The notes under the pieces are model-generated. The model did no database searches and was not told the DNA's origin. It saw only the letters and a program-made list of their open reading frames with translations. This document shows, one piece after another, positions 60,310 through 64,000 of a stretch of 64,000 nucleotides of DNA. The stretch comes from Rhodopseudomonas pentothenatexigens (GTDB lineage: Bacteria > Pseudomonadota > Alphaproteobacteria > Rhizobiales > Xanthobacteraceae). Each line of letters starts with the position of its first letter. Position 1 is the stretch's first letter. The stretch lies in the NCBI RefSeq assembly GCF_900218015.1, contig NZ_UFQQ01000004.1, positions 124,001 through 188,000 on the forward strand, given 5' to 3'. A program made the translations under genes and the position numbers.

Positions 60310-61253
60310 CTGCGAATCTGCCGATGCAATCCATCGAGGCCGTTACCGCTGGGCTGGCGTCGGTCGGCTACATCGCCAGCCGCCAGATCGCCACCGCGGT
60401 GTATCTGGCCGAGAAGATCGAGAAGCCGATCCTGGTCGAAGGCCCCGCCGGCGTCGGCAAGACCGAACTGGCGAAAGCGCTGGCGAGCTGGCGCGGCCTG
60501 CAGATGATCCGGATGCAGTGCTACGAGGGACTCGACGAGGCCAAGGCGCTGTACGAGTGGAAGTACGCCAAGCAGCTTCTCTACACCCAGATCCTCAAGG
60601 ACAAGCTCGGCGAAGTGCTGGGCGGCGCGCAGACGCTGTCCGATGCGCTCGGCCGGCTGCACGATTTCGGCGACGTATTCTTCTCCAAGGAATTCGTCGA
60701 GCCGCGACCTCTGCTCAAGGCGCTGGAGCAGCCGCAGGGCTGCGTGCTGTTGGTCGACGAAATCGACAAGTCGGACGCCGAGTTCGAGTCGCTGCTACTC
60801 GAGATCCTATCCGACTATCAGGTGACGATCCCCGAACTCGGCACCATCAGCGCCACGGTGAAGCCGCTGGTGCTGCTGACCTCGAACGGCGAACGCGATC
60901 TGTCGGACGCGCTGAAGCGGCGCTGCCTGCATCTGCACATCGGCTTCCCCGAACAGAGGCTGGAAGAGCGCATCGTCGAAAGCCGCGTGCCGGGCGCCGG
61001 CGAGACGCTGCGCAAGCAGATGGTCGGCTTCATCAACCAGATTCGTGCGCTCGATCTGAAGAAGCTGCCGTCGGTCAGCGAGACGATCGACTGGGCGCGG
61101 GTGCTGGTGCTGCTGCAGGCGAGCGAGCTCGACCACCAGACCGTGAAGGACACCCTCAACGTTCTGTTGAAATACGAGGCCGACATCGAGACGGCGCTGC
61201 CGCAGGTCGCCGGCTTCGTCGCCAAGTCTGGTCGCGAGGGCGTGTTCGGCTGA
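60306..61253 (+). CDS. MoxR-type AAA+ ATPase (CoxD-like)
   Basis: A 315-residue AAA+ ATPase: Walker A GPAGVGKTE at residues 46-54, Walker B GCVLLVDEIDKSD, sensor LLTSNGERDLSDALKRRCLHLHI. The closest named type is CoxD/MoxR, which act with VWA proteins as chaperones for metal-centre assembly, for example the CuMo site of CO dehydrogenase. The stop shares a base with the VWA gene (TGATG). No molybdenum hydroxylase is adjacent; the client may be one of the flanking acyl-CoA enzymes or a distant protein. Confidence 0.9.
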   Translation: MTANLPMQSIEAVTAGLASVGYIASRQIATAVYLAEKIEKPILVEGPAGVGKTELAKALASWRGLQMIRMQCYEGLDEAKALYEWKYAKQLLYTQILKDKLGEVLGGAQTLSDALGRLHDFGDVFFSKEFVEPRPLLKALEQPQGCVLLVDEIDKSDAEFESLLLEILSDYQVTIPELGTISATVKPLVLLTSNGERDLSDALKRRCLHLHIGFPEQRLEERIVESRVPGAGETLRKQMVGFINQIRALDLKKLPSVSETIDWARVLVLLQASELDHQTVKDTLNVLLKYEADIETALPQVAGFVAKSGREGVFG

Positions 61254-62644
61254 TGCGCGAGGAGCTGCACCGCTTCTTCCGGGCGGCGCGCGGCGCCGGC
61301 GTGCGGGTATCGCCGGCCGAGAGCATCGACGCGATGCGGGCGGTGTCGGAGGTGGGCTTCGCCGATCGCGGCCTGCTCCGCGATACCCTGCTGGTGACGC
61401 TGGCCAAGACCCAGGACGAGAAGCAAGCGCTGGCGCAGTGCTTCGATCTGTTTTTCAGCCGGCCTGAGCCGAAGACCAACACGGAAGCGGCCGACGAAGC
61501 GGATCAGCAGGCGGACAGCGGATCTCCGTCGTTGCAGCCGAGCGGCAGCAGCGCGCCGGGGCAGGGTGGCGGCGAAGGCTCGGCACCGCCGGAGCTCGGC
61601 GAGTTGGCCCAGATGCTATTGGCGCAGGATCGCAGCGCGGTCGCGGCGGCGCTGGCTGGCGCGGCCAATGAAGCGTCACTGTCCAACATTCGGTTTTTCA
61701 CCCAGCGCGGGTTGTTTCAGAGCCGGATGATGGAAGCGATCGGCATCGGCCAGTTGCGCGACGATCTCGACCGGCTCAAGGCCGATGATCCGGCGCAGGC
61801 CGAGCGGCTCGCCGCCGCGCTCGACGGCCTGCGCGACAGCGTGCGCGAAATGGTGGCGCAGGCACTGCTGCTGTACGGCCGCGAGGAGGCGGAGAATCTG
61901 CGCCAGGAGGTGCTGCGCAACGCGCCGATGATGCGGCTGGATCGGCGCCAGGTCGAGCAGATGAAGGAGCTGATCCGCGCCATCGCGCGGCGGCTGCGCG
62001 AGCGCTACAGCAAGCCGCGCAAGCGGCAGCGCCGCGGCCATCTCGACGTCCGCCGTACCATCCGCCGCAACGCCGCCTGGGGCAACATTCCGTTCCTCAC
62101 CGCCTGGAAGCGGCGGCATCGCGACCGGCCGCAGATCGTGGCGCTGTGCGACGTCTCCGGCTCGGTGGCGCAGGTGTCGGATTTCTTCCTGCTGCTGATC
62201 CACAGCCTGCACGAGGTGGTCGACGACGTCCGCTCGTTCGCGTTCTCCGGCCACCTGATCGAGGTCAGCGACATTCTCGCCAAGCAGGAGCCGGAAGCGG
62301 CGATGCGCGAGATCATGTCCAAGGTCGGGTTCGGCTCGTCCGACTACGGCGCCTCGCTGGCGGATTTCGAGAAGCGCTGGCTGCGCAGCGTGACGCCGAA
62401 GACCACGGTGATCGTGCTCGGCGATGCCCGCAGCAACAATCTCGATCCGCGCACCGACATCCTGCGCACCATCTCGGAGCGCGCCAAGCGCGTGGTCTGG
62501 CTCAATCCCGAAGGACGGATGGGTTGGGGCTGGGGCGACTCGGAAATGTTCCGCTATGCGCCGTTCTGCAATTTGGTCCGGCAATGCTCGAGCGCCAAAC
62601 AGCTCGAACGCGCGGTCTCGGACATCGTCGCGGCTTATCAGTAA
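61253..62644 (+). CDS. VWA domain protein (CoxE-like)
   Basis: A 463-residue protein of the CoxE family. The N-terminal helical part is followed by a low-complexity Ser/Gly/Pro linker at ~80-115, a long helical region and a basic KPRKRQRRGH segment. The C-terminal von Willebrand A domain has a complete MIDAS: D300-V-S302-G-S304 in ALCDVSGS, with the later VLGDARSNN. It partners the MoxR ATPase encoded immediately upstream. Such pairs remodel or metallate client proteins. The last part reads NPEGRMGWGWGDSEM as in CoxE proteins. Confidence 0.9.
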   Translation: MREELHRFFRAARGAGVRVSPAESIDAMRAVSEVGFADRGLLRDTLLVTLAKTQDEKQALAQCFDLFFSRPEPKTNTEAADEADQQADSGSPSLQPSGSSAPGQGGGEGSAPPELGELAQMLLAQDRSAVAAALAGAANEASLSNIRFFTQRGLFQSRMMEAIGIGQLRDDLDRLKADDPAQAERLAAALDGLRDSVREMVAQALLLYGREEAENLRQEVLRNAPMMRLDRRQVEQMKELIRAIARRLRERYSKPRKRQRRGHLDVRRTIRRNAAWGNIPFLTAWKRRHRDRPQIVALCDVSGSVAQVSDFFLLLIHSLHEVVDDVRSFAFSGHLIEVSDILAKQEPEAAMREIMSKVGFGSSDYGASLADFEKRWLRSVTPKTTVIVLGDARSNNLDPRTDILRTISERAKRVVWLNPEGRMGWGWGDSEMFRYAPFCNLVRQCSSAKQLERAVSDIVAAYQ

Positions 62645-62818
62645 CCGCTGGGCGGCCCGGCGCGCTGTCTTGCGCCGAGCGGCTGTGCCCCCGGCGCGAT
62701 TTCGGCGCAGTTAGTTGCGCCGCACAAGAAGCGGCGATTGACTTCGCGCCGGGCCGCGCCTTCACTCCCCCGGTCGAGACGGCCGTTAAGAGCCGCCGGC
62801 TTTCCGAGGGAGAAACCG

Positions 62819-64000
62819 ATGAGCTTCGCTTACTTCGACTGGATCGCCCATCACGCCGAGGTCCGCCCGGAGCGGATCGCGGTGGTCGATCTCGCCAGCA
62901 GCCGCAACATCAGCTACCGCGCCATGGACGAGCGGGTCGACCGGCTGGCGGCGCATCTCGCAACGCTCGGCGTCGGCCGCGGCGACCGCGTCGCGGTGCT
63001 GGCGCTGAATACGGTCGAGACGCTGGAGGTGCAGTTCGCCTGCTTCCGGCTCGGCGCGATCTTCGTGCCGCTCAACGTCCGCCTCACCGTGCACGAACTG
63101 TCCTACATCGTCGGCGATGCCGCGCCACGGGTGCTGGCGCATGACGACGAGCTGGCGCCGATGGCGGCGGAGTTGAAGGCTGCGTGCGGCGTGCCGCATC
63201 TGCTGGCGTTCGGTCCGGCCTATGAGACCGCGCTGGCGAGCTCGCCGCGGCTCGGCGCCGCCGAGCCGGTGACGCTCGATGACGTCTCGACCATCATGTA
63301 CACCTCAGGCACCACCGGAAAGCCGAAGGGCGCCATGATCACCCATGGCATGACCTTCATCAACGCGGTCAATCTCGGCATTCCGGCGTTCATTTCGCAG
63401 CGCACGGTGTTTCTTTGCGTGCTGCCGCTGTTCCACACCGGCGGACTGAATTGCTACACCAATCCGGTGCTGCACGCCGGCGGCACCACGCTGCTGATGC
63501 GCGCGTTCGATCCGGGCGCAGCGCTGTCGATCATCGGAGATCCGTCGGTCGGGCTGACGCATTTCTTCGGCGTGCCGTCGATCTATCAGTTCATGTGCCA
63601 GCATCCGGCGTTCGCGGCGACCGATCTGTCGCGGCTTCAGATCGCCGGCGTCGGCGGCGCCCCGATGCCGGTGCCGCTTCTGAAGATCTGGCAGGAGCGT
63701 GGCTGCGCCCTGGTCCAGGGCTACGGCATGACCGAGACCAGCCCTGCAGTGTTGATGCTTGATGCCGACGATGCCGCGCGCAAGGCCGGCTCGGCCGGCA
63801 AGCCGGTGCTGCACGCAGACCTGAAGATCGTCGGTCCGGACGGCGAGCCGGTGAAACCGGGCGAGATGGGCGAACTCTGGGTGAAGGGCCCGAACATCAC
63901 CCCCGGCTATTGGAACAGGCCGGACGCCAACCGCACCTCGTTCACCGACGGCTGGCTGCACACCGGCGACGCGGCGCGGGTCGACGACGAGGGCTTCTAC
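62819..64000 (+). CDS. Acyl-CoA synthetase (AMP-binding), 3'-truncated by window
   Basis: The first 394 codons of an ANL-superfamily ligase; the gene runs off the window. GAGGGAG lies upstream of ATG 62819. Motifs: the P-loop-like YTSGTTGKPKG at residues 161-171, GYGMTETSP, and LHTGDAARVDDEGFY at the end, where the hinge region begins. It activates a carboxylic acid with ATP and CoA. It lies 174 bases after the VWA gene on the same strand, so the acyl-CoA dehydrogenase may act on its product. Substrate class (fatty, aromatic or dicarboxylic) cannot be told from this part. Confidence 0.92.
   Translation, partial: MSFAYFDWIAHHAEVRPERIAVVDLASSRNISYRAMDERVDRLAAHLATLGVGRGDRVAVLALNTVETLEVQFACFRLGAIFVPLNVRLTVHELSYIVGDAAPRVLAHDDELAPMAAELKAACGVPHLLAFGPAYETALASSPRLGAAEPVTLDDVSTIMYTSGTTGKPKGAMITHGMTFINAVNLGIPAFISQRTVFLCVLPLFHTGGLNCYTNPVLHAGGTTLLMRAFDPGAALSIIGDPSVGLTHFFGVPSIYQFMCQHPAFAATDLSRLQIAGVGGAPMPVPLLKIWQERGCALVQGYGMTETSPAVLMLDADDAARKAGSAGKPVLHADLKIVGPDGEPVKPGEMGELWVKGPNITPGYWNRPDANRTSFTDGWLHTGDAARVDDEGFY

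Noticed and set aside
62645-62818. Promoter TTGACT near 62740 for the acyl-CoA ligase
   Set aside because: No acceptable -10 hexamer lies at 16-18 bases; read-through from the VWA gene is equally likely.
1-64000. Genomic island, prophage or insertion sequence
   Set aside because: No integrase, transposase, tRNA-flanked boundary or obvious change in composition was seen; the genes look like core or long-resident accessory genes.

Overview
The window reads as a piece of a high-GC alphaproteobacterial chromosome. The gene content and families (C-P lyase, aerobic-type cobalamin synthesis, molybdenum FdsGBAD formate dehydrogenase, betaine-lipid enzymes, orphan solute-binding proteins) and the intergenic palindromic repeats suggest a Rhodopseudomonas palustris-like bacterium of the Bradyrhizobium group. 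This attribution is inference from recognised families; no 16S rRNA or other marker is present.

Layout. 1-2411: the end of an RbbA-like ABC transporter and its partner permease. 2418-8298: a PepSY membrane protein, a small conserved protein, an IclR regulator, two solute-binding proteins without permeases, and an FMN-binding flavoprotein. 8279-22044: a complete phosphonate island. phnGHIJKLMN (C-P lyase and accessory steps) and phnCDEE (import) lie on the minus strand with the repressor phnF between them. A divergent plus-strand operon carries a hexapeptide acyltransferase, a second PhnM-type enzyme and a DUF1045 2H-phosphoesterase. 22041-26241: housekeeping and small proteins (YheT hydrolase, GIY-YIG/DUF123, CutA, FmdB zinc ribbon, PEBP, a small secreted protein).

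26391-42608: a cobalamin region. bluB-cobT run on the minus strand. An adenosylcobalamin riboswitch heads a plus-strand run of DUF1636, cobP, cobW, cobN, cobO and cobQ. cobD, btuF, btuD, btuC and a NiCoT-type cobalt permease are on the minus strand, with cobC inserted antisense between btuD and btuF. A second cobalamin riboswitch precedes the NiCoT gene. 42637-45070: a guanidinium-exporter-type SMR gene and the divergent betaine-lipid genes btaB/btaA, with a good Pho-box match between them. Together with the phn island this makes the window rich in phosphorus-starvation functions.

45358-54174: a LysR regulator, the NAD-dependent formate dehydrogenase operon fdsGBA-fdhD-fdsD and an oxalate/formate antiporter-type MFS protein. 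54529-59035: a periplasmic sorbosone-dehydrogenase-like protein, a dihaem cytochrome c and a large-subunit catalase. 59188-64000: an operon of acyl-CoA dehydrogenase, MoxR AAA ATPase, CoxE-like VWA protein and an acyl-CoA ligase cut by the window edge.

No tRNA, rRNA, CRISPR array, transposase or prophage was recognised. At least eight intergenic imperfect palindromes, in several families, are scattered through the window. All identifications rest on reading the translated sequence and motifs; no database search was run.
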